A DNA stretch of 64,000 bases from Frateuria terrea (lineage in GTDB: Bacteria; Pseudomonadota; Gammaproteobacteria; Xanthomonadales; Rhodanobacteraceae), in the NCBI RefSeq assembly GCF_900115705.1, contig NZ_FOXL01000007.1, forward strand, positions 160,275-224,274. The letters are read 5' to 3'. Of the stretch, positions 28,063 to 37,020 are shown piece after piece. The position numbers were made by a program, and so were the translations under genes. A model generated the notes under the pieces. That model did no database searches. It saw only the letters and a program-made list of their open reading frames with translations, and was not told where the DNA came from. Each line of letters begins with the position of its first letter. Within the stretch, counting starts at the first letter, position 1.

Positions 28063-28305
28063 ATGCCTTCCAAGTCCTCGCCTATCTCCCTACCGAGCGC
28101 CCGCGAGCGCGTGGCGGCGAACATCCGTCGCCTGCGCAAAGCGAGGAAACTCAGCCAGGAGCAACTGGCCGAACTGGCAGAGTTCCATCGCACCTACGTG
28201 TCGCAGCTGGAGCGCTGCGTCACCAACATCTCCATCGACGGGCTGGAGCGGGTGGCCCACGTCCTGGGCGTGGACGTGCTCGATCTGCTGCAGGTGCCTG
28301 CCTAG
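28063..28305 (+). CDS. Small XRE-family regulator
   Basis: Single-domain Cro/CI-type DNA-binding protein of 80 residues. The HTH covers about 15-72: RERVAANIRRLRKARKLSQE, then QLAELAEFHRTYVSQLERCV and the fourth helix ISIDGLERVAHVLG. There is no effector domain. The start could also be 28045 (MARLGHM), but ATG 28063 has GGGG closely upstream. It is divergent from the lasso receptor and its promoter holds the GTAGA array, so autoregulation and control of receptor and isopeptidase are plausible. Confidence 0.85.
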   Translation: MPSKSSPISLPSARERVAANIRRLRKARKLSQEQLAELAEFHRTYVSQLERCVTNISIDGLERVAHVLGVDVLDLLQVPA

Positions 28306-28487
28306 AAGTCGGCGAGCGGTGCGCTGGCGCGGAGTGACGCCCTCCGCTTGCGGTAGCAATGGCGCGTACCCGGCCCCGAGAACAACGGGCGCCCAAACCC
28401 GGACACCGGCCTGGGAATCAAGCACACCGCGCAACCGGTGCCATGATGTGCGTCCTGCCGATTCGCAGTAAGCGCACCGAGAACGCC

Positions 28488-29078
28488 ATGTCCGACCGCA
28501 TCCTCGTGCTCTACGGCTCCTATCGTTCCGATCGCGCCGGCATCCGCCTGGCCGAGTACGTGACACGCCGGCTGGCCGCGCGGGGTGCGAACGCCGAGCT
28601 CATCGACGCCCAGCGCGTCGGCCTGCCCATGCTCGACCGGATGTACAAGGAGTACCCGCCCGGAACCGCCCCGGCGGCGATGGAGACCCTGGCGGGGCAG
28701 ATCCGCGCGGCGGACGGCTTCGTGTTCGTCACCGGCGAGTACAACTGGGGCGTGCAGCCGGGCCTGAAGAATCTCACCGACCACTTCCTGGAGGAGTGGT
28801 TCTGGCGGCCTGCCGGCATCGTCAGCTATTCGGCCGGCCGGATCGGCGGCGCCCGCTCGAACCTGCTCTGGCACGGCACGCTCTCGGAGATGGGCATGGT
28901 GGTCATCTCCAGCACGGTGACCGTGGGACCGGTCACCCAGACGCTCGACTCCGATGGCGAGCCCATCGGCGAGGCCGGCAAATTCCTGGATCGCTCGTTT
29001 GCCCGCTTCGCCGACGACCTCGACTGGTGGGTCGAGGCGGCCAGGGCGCAACGGCAGCGCAAGGCGCCACCTTACTGA
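28488..29078 (+). CDS. NADPH-dependent FMN reductase family protein
   Basis: Flavodoxin-fold reductase of 196 residues. The FMN phosphate loop is YGSYRSDRAG near the N-terminus and the second flavin-contact segment is TGEYNWGVQPGLKNLTDHF (about 81-99). Such enzymes reduce quinones, azo compounds or chromate with NAD(P)H. Start ATG 28488 (MSDRILVLYGS) is the conserved N-terminus; the longer frame upstream is not. No operon partner. Confidence 0.9.
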   Translation: MSDRILVLYGSYRSDRAGIRLAEYVTRRLAARGANAELIDAQRVGLPMLDRMYKEYPPGTAPAAMETLAGQIRAADGFVFVTGEYNWGVQPGLKNLTDHFLEEWFWRPAGIVSYSAGRIGGARSNLLWHGTLSEMGMVVISSTVTVGPVTQTLDSDGEPIGEAGKFLDRSFARFADDLDWWVEAARAQRQRKAPPY

Positions 29079-29357
29079 AGGTGATCGACGCTTGCGGGGC
29101 CATCCAGTCCCTGTCTGCCGTAGTGCCGAGTCGGCTCACGTCGCGGCCACCTCCCCTTCCCGCCACTGGTACGCAACCGGGACTAGCGTGCGGCATACAG
29201 CCGGCTCTTATCCAGCGCCTGAAGTAGACCCGAGACCGCGTGTTCCGGCACGCGTGCTCGTGCGCCTTCCCGACAACCCCGACTTTCCCTGCCGCGCTTG
29301 CTGCCCCTCGACCACGACGCGCACCATGGATGCACCGAACAGCACGGGGAGATCGCA

Positions 29358-29588
29358 ATGAGCACCCACAGATGCGACCGGTACACCGAGCTTGGGCCGT
29401 ACATCGCGTGGCTCAACAAGATCAATGACGGCGAATACACCATCGTCGTGCAGATCGCAGATCACCTGCCGGAATGCGCCGACCTGCCTTTCGAGACCGA
29501 AGAGCAGGCTCTGCTGGCGGCTGACGTGTTCGCGCACCAGTTGCAGCAATCGGTACGCGGCGCTGCGGTCGGCCAGGCCGGTCTTTAG
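29358..29588 (+). CDS. Small hypothetical protein
   Basis: Protein of 76 residues starting MSTHRCDRYTELGPYIAWLN behind GGGGAGA. It alternates strands and helices (EYTIVVQIADHLPECADL, then ETEEQALLAADVFAHQLQQ), consistent with a small alpha/beta domain, with no signal peptide. The good ribosome binding site and protein-like composition support a real gene; the family is unknown to me. Confidence 0.65.
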   Translation: MSTHRCDRYTELGPYIAWLNKINDGEYTIVVQIADHLPECADLPFETEEQALLAADVFAHQLQQSVRGAAVGQAGL

Positions 29589-29640
29589 TTGCCCGGCATA
29601 GGGCGCCATCGGTGAACCTGCGCGCCGGCAAGCGCGCCGG

Positions 29641-30228
29641 TCAGAGTTCCATGTAGATGTAGCCCTTCTGCCCATAGACCACGACATCGGTCAGTGCGGA
29701 CAGGCTGACGGTCACGTCCGGCACGACCGCGCTGTCGGGCAGGTTCTCCATCGCGAGCGCCTGGCCGCACACCAGCAGCTGGACGCCGGCCTGGTGCAGG
29801 GCGTGCACGATCGCCTGGTTCGGGTTCTTCGCCACCTTGGTGTAACGCCGATAGACCTCGTCGGTTGCCGAGGCGAGCGAAGCTTCCCCATCGAGCAGCG
29901 CCACGATGTGCACGTGCGACGGCGGCACCTTGGCCACGGCCATCACGTTGACCAGCCGCGCCAGCCGATCCAGCGCGTGCATGCGCTCGCGCGGATGCTT
30001 ACCGTCGTCGGTCACCCGCACGAAGATGCGGTAGTCGGCGGCCGGGTCGGGTTGCACCGCCGCGTCCGGCCGCGGGTGGACCTTGCCGTAACCGGCCACC
30101 GCCGGGGTGACCCACGCCAACGAGGCCGGCTTCTTCACCTCGCCCGCCCGCGCCGCCTGGCAGGGCAAAGCCAGTACCAGCACCCACACCGCCACCCAAG
30201 CCGCAAAACCGCTACGTGCGTTCCTCAT
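29641..30228 (-). CDS. Exported DsrE-family protein
   Basis: Protein of 195 residues with a signal peptide (about 1-28, ending ARAGE) and a DsrE/DsrF/TusD-like domain. Visible family features are the central helix-strand VNVMAVAKVPPSHVHIVALL and VQLLVCGQALAMENL, where the Cys sits at the usual active position. Members carry sulfur or act in stress responses; an exported form is of unknown function. Start ATG 30228 has GGGGAGGACACC upstream. It stands alone. Confidence 0.83.
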   Translation of the reverse strand: MRNARSGFAAWVAVWVLVLALPCQAARAGEVKKPASLAWVTPAVAGYGKVHPRPDAAVQPDPAADYRIFVRVTDDGKHPRERMHALDRLARLVNVMAVAKVPPSHVHIVALLDGEASLASATDEVYRRYTKVAKNPNQAIVHALHQAGVQLLVCGQALAMENLPDSAVVPDVTVSLSALTDVVVYGQKGYIYMEL

Positions 30229-30352
30229 GGTGTCCTCCCCTCGCCTGTGTTGTAGGGCGGCGCGGCGAACGTGCCGCCAGCCGGAACCCATCATCCACGC
30301 AACTTGTGTTGACCCGAAGCCTGTCGCGGGCCTGGGGCCTGGCGGTGCGTCT

Positions 30353-30889
30353 TCAGCCGAGCGGCCGGCGCCACACCCGGTCGTCGTACACCTGGTCGCC
30401 GAGCCGGAACGCGCAGTGCCCGACTTCGCTAAACCCGTGCCGCGCATAGAAGCGCTTGGCGCGCTCGTTGTGGTCGAACACCGTCAGGTAAAGCGACGGT
30501 GCGCCCCGCGCGAGCGCCTCGCCCACCGCCCAATGCATGAGCGTTTCGGCAACGCCCTTGCCGTGCCAGGCAGAAAGCACGTAGATCTGCTGCAACTCCA
30601 TGGCCCCCGCCTCGCCGGGCGACCCCGACCACGAACGGAGCTTGGCGTAGCCGACGGGCACGCCCGCCTGTTCGGCGATGCGCCAACCGATAAAGGGGTC
30701 GGCCAGGTCACGGGCCATCGTTCCCAAAGGGTCATAGGCGGCGTTGCAGAACGCATCGAAGTCCGCACCCGCGAAGCGGGCCCCGAACGTCTCGGTGAAG
30801 ATGCGCCGCGCCACGGGCGGCAGCGCAGCGACGTCACCCGGCAAGGCGTCACGGAAGGAAACATCGGCGTGCGATGCGCGGATATCCAT
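30353..30889 (-). CDS. GNAT-family N-acetyltransferase
   Basis: Acetyltransferase of 178 residues. The acetyl-CoA motif is in QQIYVLSAWHGKGVAETLMH (motif A, with G-K-G as the pyrophosphate loop), followed by LYLTVFDHNERAKRFYARHG, the typical motif B with N...A..FY..GF. The N-terminal helices FRDALPGDVAALPPVARRIF fit the family. The substrate is unknown. Start ATG 30889 (MDIRASHAD) is followed by the conserved N-terminal strand. Separate from its neighbours by about 120 bases or more. Confidence 0.9.
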   Translation of the reverse strand: MDIRASHADVSFRDALPGDVAALPPVARRIFTETFGARFAGADFDAFCNAAYDPLGTMARDLADPFIGWRIAEQAGVPVGYAKLRSWSGSPGEAGAMELQQIYVLSAWHGKGVAETLMHWAVGEALARGAPSLYLTVFDHNERAKRFYARHGFSEVGHCAFRLGDQVYDDRVWRRPLG

Positions 30890-31177
30890 GGCGATCGGAA
30901 AGCTGCCGGAGAGAGGTCCAGCAGTCATTCTACCGAACGGGCGAAGCGCCGCGGCGCGAGCCGGCCGCTTCCCGGCGATGGCCGGCGCTCCGCGGCGTCG
31001 ATGCCGCCCCTTAATGCACGTCGGAACAGGGACGTGAACCGTGCGTTTGCCGCCCGCGTGGCGCAATGCTGACCTGGCGCTGATGCATCCGTCACCACCT
31101 TTCCACGCCGCCGGGATCAGCGTTGCCGTGTCGGCAGCGGGCTGAACGCTTCGCTGCCTTTCCACCGGGAGCGACCC

Positions 31178-31312
31178 ATGCATTTCTCCATCAATCCCTA
31201 TCGCAGCTGGCGCGCCGCGCAGCGGGGCGGCATTGGCTATGTCCTGCTCTGGTTGCTGGGCGTGCCGCTGCCGATCCTGATCATCTTCGGCCTACTCCGC
31301 GGCTGCGCGTAA
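31178..31312 (+). CDS. Small membrane protein
   Basis: Gene of 44 codons with GGGAGCG upstream. It reads MHFSINPYRSWRAAQRGG followed by one strongly hydrophobic segment (IGYVLLWLLGVPLPILIIF, about 19-37) and ends LLRGCA. It sits 34 bases before a larger membrane protein on the same strand and may be co-transcribed. Function unknown; it is shorter than the usual gene-calling cutoff but well formed. Confidence 0.65.
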   Translation: MHFSINPYRSWRAAQRGGIGYVLLWLLGVPLPILIIFGLLRGCA

Positions 31313-31346
31313 GCCAGCCACCCTCGAACGCGCTCAAGGAACGGAC

Positions 31347-32228
31347 ATGACTCCGATCGAAGTGCAACAGGCATCCGTGCTGGATGTGAACGCGCACCCC
31401 TCGCTGCGCTGGGGCGCGGTGATCGCGGGCTGGATGGTGGCCTCTGGCATCGCGTTGGTGCTTTACGTCGCCGGCCTCGCGTTCGGGTTCCAGATGTTCG
31501 ACCCGAACGATGCAGCGGCGACCGCCAAGGGCATCGGCATCGGCACCGTGATCTGGGTGGCGCTGACCTGGATCGCGTCGCTGTTCCTCGGCGGCATGTT
31601 CGCCAGCTGGTTCGATGGCCGCGACGACGCCACCGTCGGCTGCATGCACGGGGTCACGGTGTGGGGACTGGCGATCGTGATGAGCGGCCTGCTGCTGGCG
31701 CTCGGCCTGTCCGGCGCGGCGGCCGGCGGCGCCATGCTCGGCGGCGCCGCGGCAGGCATCGGTACATCTGGCGACCATGGCCGCGGCGACAGCCAGGCCA
31801 TGGTCGCCAGCAGCGACGCGATGGTTCGCCTGCACGGCCAGGTCGCGCAGCGGATCATCAACGCCGGGGGCGCCGGCGCGCACGCCGCGGCCGACCCGGC
31901 GGCAGTTGCCTCGATCAGCACCGCGCTGCTGGCCAACCATCCCGACACCGCCAGCGCGGTGCTCGCCGGCACCACGGGCATGTCCCCGGCGGACGCCGAG
32001 CAGAGCGTGCGCAGCCTGTCGCCCCAGGTCGACGCCGCCAAGGCCGAGCTCAAGGCCGCCGCCGACAAGACCGCGCACTACACCGCGATGGCGATGTGGA
32101 CGGCCTTCATCAGCCTGCTGCTCGGGCTGCTGGCCGCGGCACTGGGCGGCTGGCTCGGCGCGGGCCACGTGCATCGAGTCTATCACCTGCGTCGGTATCC
32201 GCGCAGCGTAGCGACGTCCGGACCGTAA
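31347..32228 (+). CDS. Multi-pass membrane protein of unknown function
   Basis: Protein of 293 residues with four clear hydrophobic segments (about 22-47, 63-90, 101-135 and 247-274). The region between (about 140-245) is a soluble Ala-rich helical domain. GGMFASWFDGRDD after the second segment suggests a short conserved loop. It resembles uncharacterised membrane proteins seen in Xanthomonadales and is not a transporter I recognise. Start ATG 31347 (CAAGGAACGGAC upstream). Confidence 0.75.
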   Translation: MTPIEVQQASVLDVNAHPSLRWGAVIAGWMVASGIALVLYVAGLAFGFQMFDPNDAAATAKGIGIGTVIWVALTWIASLFLGGMFASWFDGRDDATVGCMHGVTVWGLAIVMSGLLLALGLSGAAAGGAMLGGAAAGIGTSGDHGRGDSQAMVASSDAMVRLHGQVAQRIINAGGAGAHAAADPAAVASISTALLANHPDTASAVLAGTTGMSPADAEQSVRSLSPQVDAAKAELKAAADKTAHYTAMAMWTAFISLLLGLLAAALGGWLGAGHVHRVYHLRRYPRSVATSGP

Positions 32229-32537
32229 TCGAACGAGCGAGAGCGCAAAAGGGGCGAGGTTGATCGCGCCCGGGCAACCGACCCGGCACCTTCAGCCCGC
32301 CCGCTTACTTTCGCGCGATGACCCGCACCTCATCGACGGCGTCCGCCGTGGTCACCGCGGACCGGCTGGACGAAAACCCTTATCGGACCGCGACCGAATC
32401 AAGGGGTCATGCCGTGCCGGGCCGCCCGGAGACGACCTGCACGGCCGCGCCGGCATCGAGCGGCTCAGGGCCGTCGCATTCACCTGATCGCACGCTTCTT
32501 CGGACACAGTGGCCGACGCATCAGGGAGACGCGATCC

Positions 32538-33305
32538 ATGGAACCCACCTCAAGCTGCGGCGCATGCCGCGATGGCGAAGCGCTGGGCTTCGATTTCAGC
32601 ATGGCATTGCAGCCCATCGTGGAGCCACGGCAGCGGCGGGTGTTCGCCTACGAAGCACTCGTGCGTGGCCTCGACGGCAGCGGCGCGGCGGGCGTGCTGG
32701 AGCAGCTGGACGCAAACAATCTCTACCGCTTCGACCAGGCTTGCCGGGTCAAGGCGGTCTCCCTTGCCGCGAGGCTGGGCGTGGATTGCCGCCTGAGCAT
32801 CAACTTCCTGCCCAATGCGGTCTATCAGGCCGCCACCTGCCTGCGCGCGACGCTCGCCACCGCCAACCGGGTTGGCTTTCCCACCGAGCGGTTGATGTTC
32901 GAGTTCGTCGAACACGAGCAGGCGCGCGACCGCAGCCACCTGGCCAGCATCGTTTCCGAATACCGTCGGCACGGCTTTCTCACGGCGCTGGACGACTTCG
33001 GTGCCGGCTATTCCGGCCTCGCTTTGCTGGCGGACATCCGGCCGGACTGGATCAAGCTCGACATGGCCCTGATCCGGGGTATCGACCAGGATCCGGTGCG
33101 CCGGTGCATCGTGCGCCACAACCTGGCCATGTGCGAGGAACTGGGCGTCGCCGTCATCGCCGAGGGCATAGAGACGATGGGCGAGTGGCAGGCTTTGCAA
33201 GCGCTGGGCGTGACCCTCTTCCAGGGCTACCTGTTCGCGCGCCCCGGCTTCGAGTGTTTGCCAGAGGTGCATTGGCCCGAGGACGAAGGTCCTGGGGCCG
33301 GTTGA
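32538..33305 (+). CDS. EAL-domain cyclic-di-GMP phosphodiesterase
   Basis: Stand-alone EAL protein of 255 residues that probably hydrolyses cyclic di-GMP. Catalytic motifs are present: YEALVRG (about 38-44), the metal-binding NFLPN (about 92-96), FEFVE (about 125-129), DDFGAGYSGL (about 153-162), KLD (about 174-176) and AEGIET (about 210-215). The residues needed for metal binding and catalysis therefore look intact. It has no N-terminal sensor, only a short leader with SCGAC, so it may act on its own or with partners. ATG 32538 is the first start matching the domain. Confidence 0.92.
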   Translation: MEPTSSCGACRDGEALGFDFSMALQPIVEPRQRRVFAYEALVRGLDGSGAAGVLEQLDANNLYRFDQACRVKAVSLAARLGVDCRLSINFLPNAVYQAATCLRATLATANRVGFPTERLMFEFVEHEQARDRSHLASIVSEYRRHGFLTALDDFGAGYSGLALLADIRPDWIKLDMALIRGIDQDPVRRCIVRHNLAMCEELGVAVIAEGIETMGEWQALQALGVTLFQGYLFARPGFECLPEVHWPEDEGPGAG

Positions 33306-33440
33306 TCCGTTCCTTCCCGTTCCCTCGTGGCCCGGCGCCACGCTGAGCCACGCGGAGAAGACGGTCGTTCATGTTCGTCCACGAGGACGCCGGAGCGTCC
33401 GTTTGCCGGCAGGCCATGCGGTCCCGGTGACGCGTCCTGA

Positions 33441-34019
33441 CTAGAGAACTGCCGGGATCAGCGCCTTGGTCTGCTGCCGGTACGTCTGGTAGGCCGCGCC
33501 GAAGTGCTGCCCGAGCCACTTCTCCTCCAGCCGCAGCTTGCGCCAGAACGACACGAAGACGATGGCCACGGCGAGCAAACCGCGCCAGTCGCCGACCATG
33601 ACGGCGTTGCCGAGGAACAGCAGCAGCAGCCCCGTATAGATCGGGTGTCGGACCCGCCGATACGGCCCGCTCTGGACCAGCTCATGGCTGTCCTTCAGCT
33701 GCACCGTGGCGCTCCAGTTCCGCCCAAGGAGTACGCGCGCATAGATCGCCAGCGCCGCCCCGGCGACAGCGAGCCCGAGACCGGTCGCGTATACGGGCAC
33801 GCTGTGCGGCACGAACTGCTCCCGCAGCAGGGAATGGCCGAACCAGGGACCCGGGCCGAGCAGCAGCACGGCGACCAGCAACGGCAGCCAGTAGGCGACC
33901 AGCCGCACGGTCAGGGGCTCCTGCATCGTCGGGCGCTTGGCCCCTCGCGAGGCCCACAGCCAGTAGCCCAGAAGCACGATCCAGGTAAGGCGCAATCCTT
34001 GTTCGAAGACGAGTGGCAT
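33441..34019 (-). CDS. Isoprenylcysteine carboxyl methyltransferase-like membrane protein
   Basis: Integral membrane methyltransferase of the ICMT/PEMT type, 192 residues. Hydrophobic segments lie at about 5-25, 37-55, 75-100 and 145-170. The SAM-binding signature is QSGPYRRVRHPIYTGLLLLF (about 120-139), followed by EEKWLGQHFGAAYQTYRQQT near the C-terminus. Bacterial members methylate unknown small or lipid substrates. Start ATG 34019 has GGGGAAACC upstream; the longer frame is not conserved. Confidence 0.88.
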   Translation of the reverse strand: MPLVFEQGLRLTWIVLLGYWLWASRGAKRPTMQEPLTVRLVAYWLPLLVAVLLLGPGPWFGHSLLREQFVPHSVPVYATGLGLAVAGAALAIYARVLLGRNWSATVQLKDSHELVQSGPYRRVRHPIYTGLLLLFLGNAVMVGDWRGLLAVAIVFVSFWRKLRLEEKWLGQHFGAAYQTYRQQTKALIPAVL

Positions 34020-34450
34020 CGGTTTCCCCAAAGTGACAATCAGGAACGCGTTGAAGAGCTTGGCCGGGGTTTCGCCGGAAGCCCGCGCCGGAGAGACACG
34101 CAGGGCGTGGATATCGTGGGCGACCCGGTGATGGGCAACCATGCTGCGGCGCGCCGGGCCGCGCGTCCCGAGTCAAGTGACTGATTGACGGGACGCTGTG
34201 ATGAACCGCGGACCGGCGGGGACGAACGACGAGGGGTGAAGGTCAAGCCAAGGACTCCAACAGCCTCCCGGACGGCCCTCCTGTTTCCATCCGATCCGGA
34301 TCGCGCCGCCGTTGTCGTTCTGGTGGAAAGAGTCAGGCGCATCGAGCGCGCACGGACTTGAGTGCCTCGTTTCCTGAGGTCCCCCAGGTTCCGCCCAGCA
34401 AGGGGCCGCCGAAGGGACTCCGCTGGCTTTTCAGCCTGGACCCTATCAGC
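34020..34450. other. Gap, no gene recognised
   Basis: About 430 bases between two minus-strand genes. Only short overlapping frames are open and none resembles a known protein. It holds the promoter of the methyltransferase-like gene. Confidence 0.4.
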
Positions 34451-34918
34451 TCACCAGTTCACGGCGGGCGCCTGGTTTGCACCCAGGTTGAGCTTGTTCC
34501 TTTGGTAATCGATCAGCAGCTGATCGGCCGTCAGGAAATGTTCTTCCCTGATGGCAGCCTGCAGCATCGCCGCGACCTCCTGGTCGCTCTTGCCGCGCAG
34601 CGGTTCATGGTGCATGCGCGCGGCCACTTCGGGGTCGTACGCGTCGGCCACCAGCTTCGCACCCTGCCGCGTCATACCCATGTCCTGCCATGCTTCGGCA
34701 AGCTTGATGCGAAGCTTGGCAAGGTTGGCCAGCGACCTTAGCCAGGCCTGGCGCTCCGCCTGCTCCGTATTGTGTGCGGCACTTTGCAGTTGCCTGTCCC
34801 ACATCTGCTGCTGCTGCGCGACCTGGCTCTCCGAACCCGGGTCCAGTTTCCCGGCTGTTTGCGCAAATGCCGCCGGCGCAAGCAATGTTAGCCCCAAGGC
34901 AAGAAATCTCCTGTTCAT
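34451..34918 (-). CDS. Secreted protein, paralogue of the next gene
   Basis: Exported protein of 155 residues with a signal peptide (MNRRFLALGLTLLAPAAFAQ). The body is helical, with YDPEVAARMHHEPLRGKSDQ (about 94-113) and TADQLLIDYQRNKLNLG near the end. The same motifs occur in the gene just downstream in coordinates (35139-35624), so the two are a tandem duplication, similar over almost the full length. Function unknown. The start follows the signal peptide. Confidence 0.78.
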   Translation of the reverse strand: MNRRFLALGLTLLAPAAFAQTAGKLDPGSESQVAQQQQMWDRQLQSAAHNTEQAERQAWLRSLANLAKLRIKLAEAWQDMGMTRQGAKLVADAYDPEVAARMHHEPLRGKSDQEVAAMLQAAIREEHFLTADQLLIDYQRNKLNLGANQAPAVNW

Positions 34919-35138
34919 TGCCAACCTCCCCACGATGGCCGGCGCTGCCGGCGATGAGGCCTGCGACGCCAAAGGATTTAGACTCCGTTGTCGACGAGTT
35001 GTACCGAAAGCGCACCGAAAGGTCACGCGCGGGTCGCGGTCAGCCGATGCGCAAAAGATCAGACAGCGCACCGCAATAAAGAGATGACGTTTCCCACCGT
35101 GAAAACGGGAGCGGACACCGCCTGCTCCCTGGATGAAC

Positions 35139-35624
35139 TTACCTTCCGCTCACCGATTCGTTCTTGTCGCCGGCTGCCAGCTCGCGCAGGCTGAGCTTCT
35201 GCCGCTGGTAGTCGATCAGGAGCTGGTCGGCCACCAGGAAGCGGTTCGACGCCACGGCGTTGCGCAGCATGTCCGCAACCTGCGCATCGGTCTTGCCACG
35301 CAGCGAGGTGTGATGCATCCGCGCGGCGAACTCGGGGTCGTAGCTGTCCGCGACGCGCCGGGCTGCCTCGGGCGACAGCCCCATCTGCTGCCAGGACTGG
35401 GCCAGACCGGCCCGCAGCTTGGCCAGGTTGGCCAGCGCATCCCTGTCCGCCTGGCGATTGGCGAATTCCATGGATTTCGCGTTGTGCGCGCCTTCCCGCT
35501 GCGCGTTCTGCAACTGCTGTAGCTGGCTGGTCGACATCGGCGGCTTGGTGGACTGCTGCTGAGCGAATGCGACAGGCGCAAGCAGTGCGAGGCCCACGAC
35601 AAAAAATGCTCCTTTCATACCCAT
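35139..35624 (-). CDS. Secreted protein, tandem paralogue
   Basis: Exported protein of 161 residues with a signal peptide (MGMKGAFFVVGLALLAPVAF). Shares SYDPEFAARMHHTSLRGKTD and VADQLLIDYQRQKLSL with its neighbour. AGGAGATGG lies in front of the ATG at 35624; the second ATG at 35618 is also possible. The helical, signal-bearing composition suggests a periplasmic protein, with no family recognised. Kept as a duplicated pair on one strand with about 220 bases between. Confidence 0.78.
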   Translation of the reverse strand: MGMKGAFFVVGLALLAPVAFAQQQSTKPPMSTSQLQQLQNAQREGAHNAKSMEFANRQADRDALANLAKLRAGLAQSWQQMGLSPEAARRVADSYDPEFAARMHHTSLRGKTDAQVADMLRNAVASNRFLVADQLLIDYQRQKLSLRELAAGDKNESVSGR

Positions 35625-35975
35625 GTTCCATCTCCTGTGGCAGCCGGCGCGATAGTCGGCAGTGAACCATCCGTTCCTCACCCACCGTCCGTATACCACC
35701 GACCATCCGACGATGTAAGTGAAGCGATGGCTCACGGAGGCTGTTTCGCCCCGAGCGCTCTTGCAAAAGGGAGGGAGGGAATTATGCCGCTTTAATGCCC
35801 TCCGTCCCTTTTAGGGGAACCTCCAATCAGCATGATGCGAGGTGTCGAACTCCATCATCGTCACTCGTCGCTACCACGCACTGGCTAGAAAGCCGTGCTT
35901 TCACCTGGCTCACCCGTTCTCACCAGCGCCCATCCACCGCGCTCCTCCCAACTATCCGCTCATCCAAGGAAATCC

Positions 35976-36638
35976 ATGACCAACTCCGACGCGGCACAAC
36001 GAAAGCTCGTACTCAAGATGTCCATCTCGCTCGACGGCTTCGTCGCGGGCCCCAACGGCGAGCTCGACTGGGTGTTCCGATCCTCGAGTCCCGATTCCAG
36101 GGCATGGGTCCTGGACACGCTGCGAAGTGCGGGGGTGCATCTGATCGGCAGTGGCAGTTATCGCGAAATGGCTGCGTTCTGGCCGTACTCGGACACGCCC
36201 TTCTCCGCATCGATGAACGAGCTTCCCAAGGTCGTGTTTTCCCGGACTGGTATTGAGGACGGTACGCGGGTGGACCGGACCGCCGATGCCGATGCCGCGC
36301 TCACCGCAGGGCGTCCAGGGATCGAGCCCAGCGAGGAAGTCCTGAGGTCGTGGGCCGCACCCACGGTGGCGAGCGGCGACCTCATCGAGGAGATCCACAG
36401 ACTCAAGGCGCAACAGGGCGGTCCGATGGTGGCGCATGGCGGGGTACGGTTCGCTCGCAGCCTGGTCGCCAGTGGCCTGGTCGACGAGTACCGGCTGGCA
36501 ATCCATCCGGTGGTCTTGGGCGAGGGCCAGCCACTGTTCACTGGCCTCTCCCGCCCGACCGACCTGCGTCTCCTCAGCGCGACGCCATTCAGTGCCGGCG
36601 TGGTCGGGGCAGTCTACTCGCCGGCAACAAGGTTCTGA
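35976..36638 (+). CDS. Dihydrofolate reductase-like (RibD C-terminal) protein
   Basis: NADPH-binding reductase-like protein of 220 residues. The N-terminal strand is KLVLKMSISLDGFVAGPNGE, the standard opening of RibD C-domain/YwjB proteins, followed by GSGSYREMAAFW and, near 150, GGPMVAHGGVRFARSLVASG and VDEYRLAIHPVVLGEGQPLF. Members reduce pteridine or flavin precursors or unknown substrates. Start ATG 35976 (CCAAGGAAATCC upstream). Confidence 0.88.
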   Translation: MTNSDAAQRKLVLKMSISLDGFVAGPNGELDWVFRSSSPDSRAWVLDTLRSAGVHLIGSGSYREMAAFWPYSDTPFSASMNELPKVVFSRTGIEDGTRVDRTADADAALTAGRPGIEPSEEVLRSWAAPTVASGDLIEEIHRLKAQQGGPMVAHGGVRFARSLVASGLVDEYRLAIHPVVLGEGQPLFTGLSRPTDLRLLSATPFSAGVVGAVYSPATRF

Positions 36639-37020
36639 GCCGACTTTCCGAAACGAGCGCGCCCTCTGCAGGTGAGCGCTCAGTGGGTCTTCTTTGAGCA
36701 TCGTGCTCAATCGCTTTGTCGCCGATTTCTGTGGCGCCGCCGAACTGCGCAGAACGCCGGCATTGCGCAACAAGAGCTCTTGCACTCACGCGCCTATGCG
36801 CAGCAAAGGAGAGCGCACTGTTATAAGGGGCTCTGACCAGTTCTGTAGTTCTGCGTGTGTCGTGTGGCGGCACGATACGCCGGGTGGATGGGACGTCATG
36901 GCTCGCCGCGTACCGCAGGACGGACGCGCTCCGAGCCACTCGCCTCCTTGCCGGGAGCCCAGCCATGCACGCGCACTTGCGCACCGACCTCGTATCCACT
37001 GGACGGTGTCGTGACCCGCC
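36639..37020. other. Gap, no gene recognised
   Basis: About 380 bases between convergent genes. Short frames only; nothing recognised. A transcription end for both neighbours is expected, but I see no clear terminator. Confidence 0.35.
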
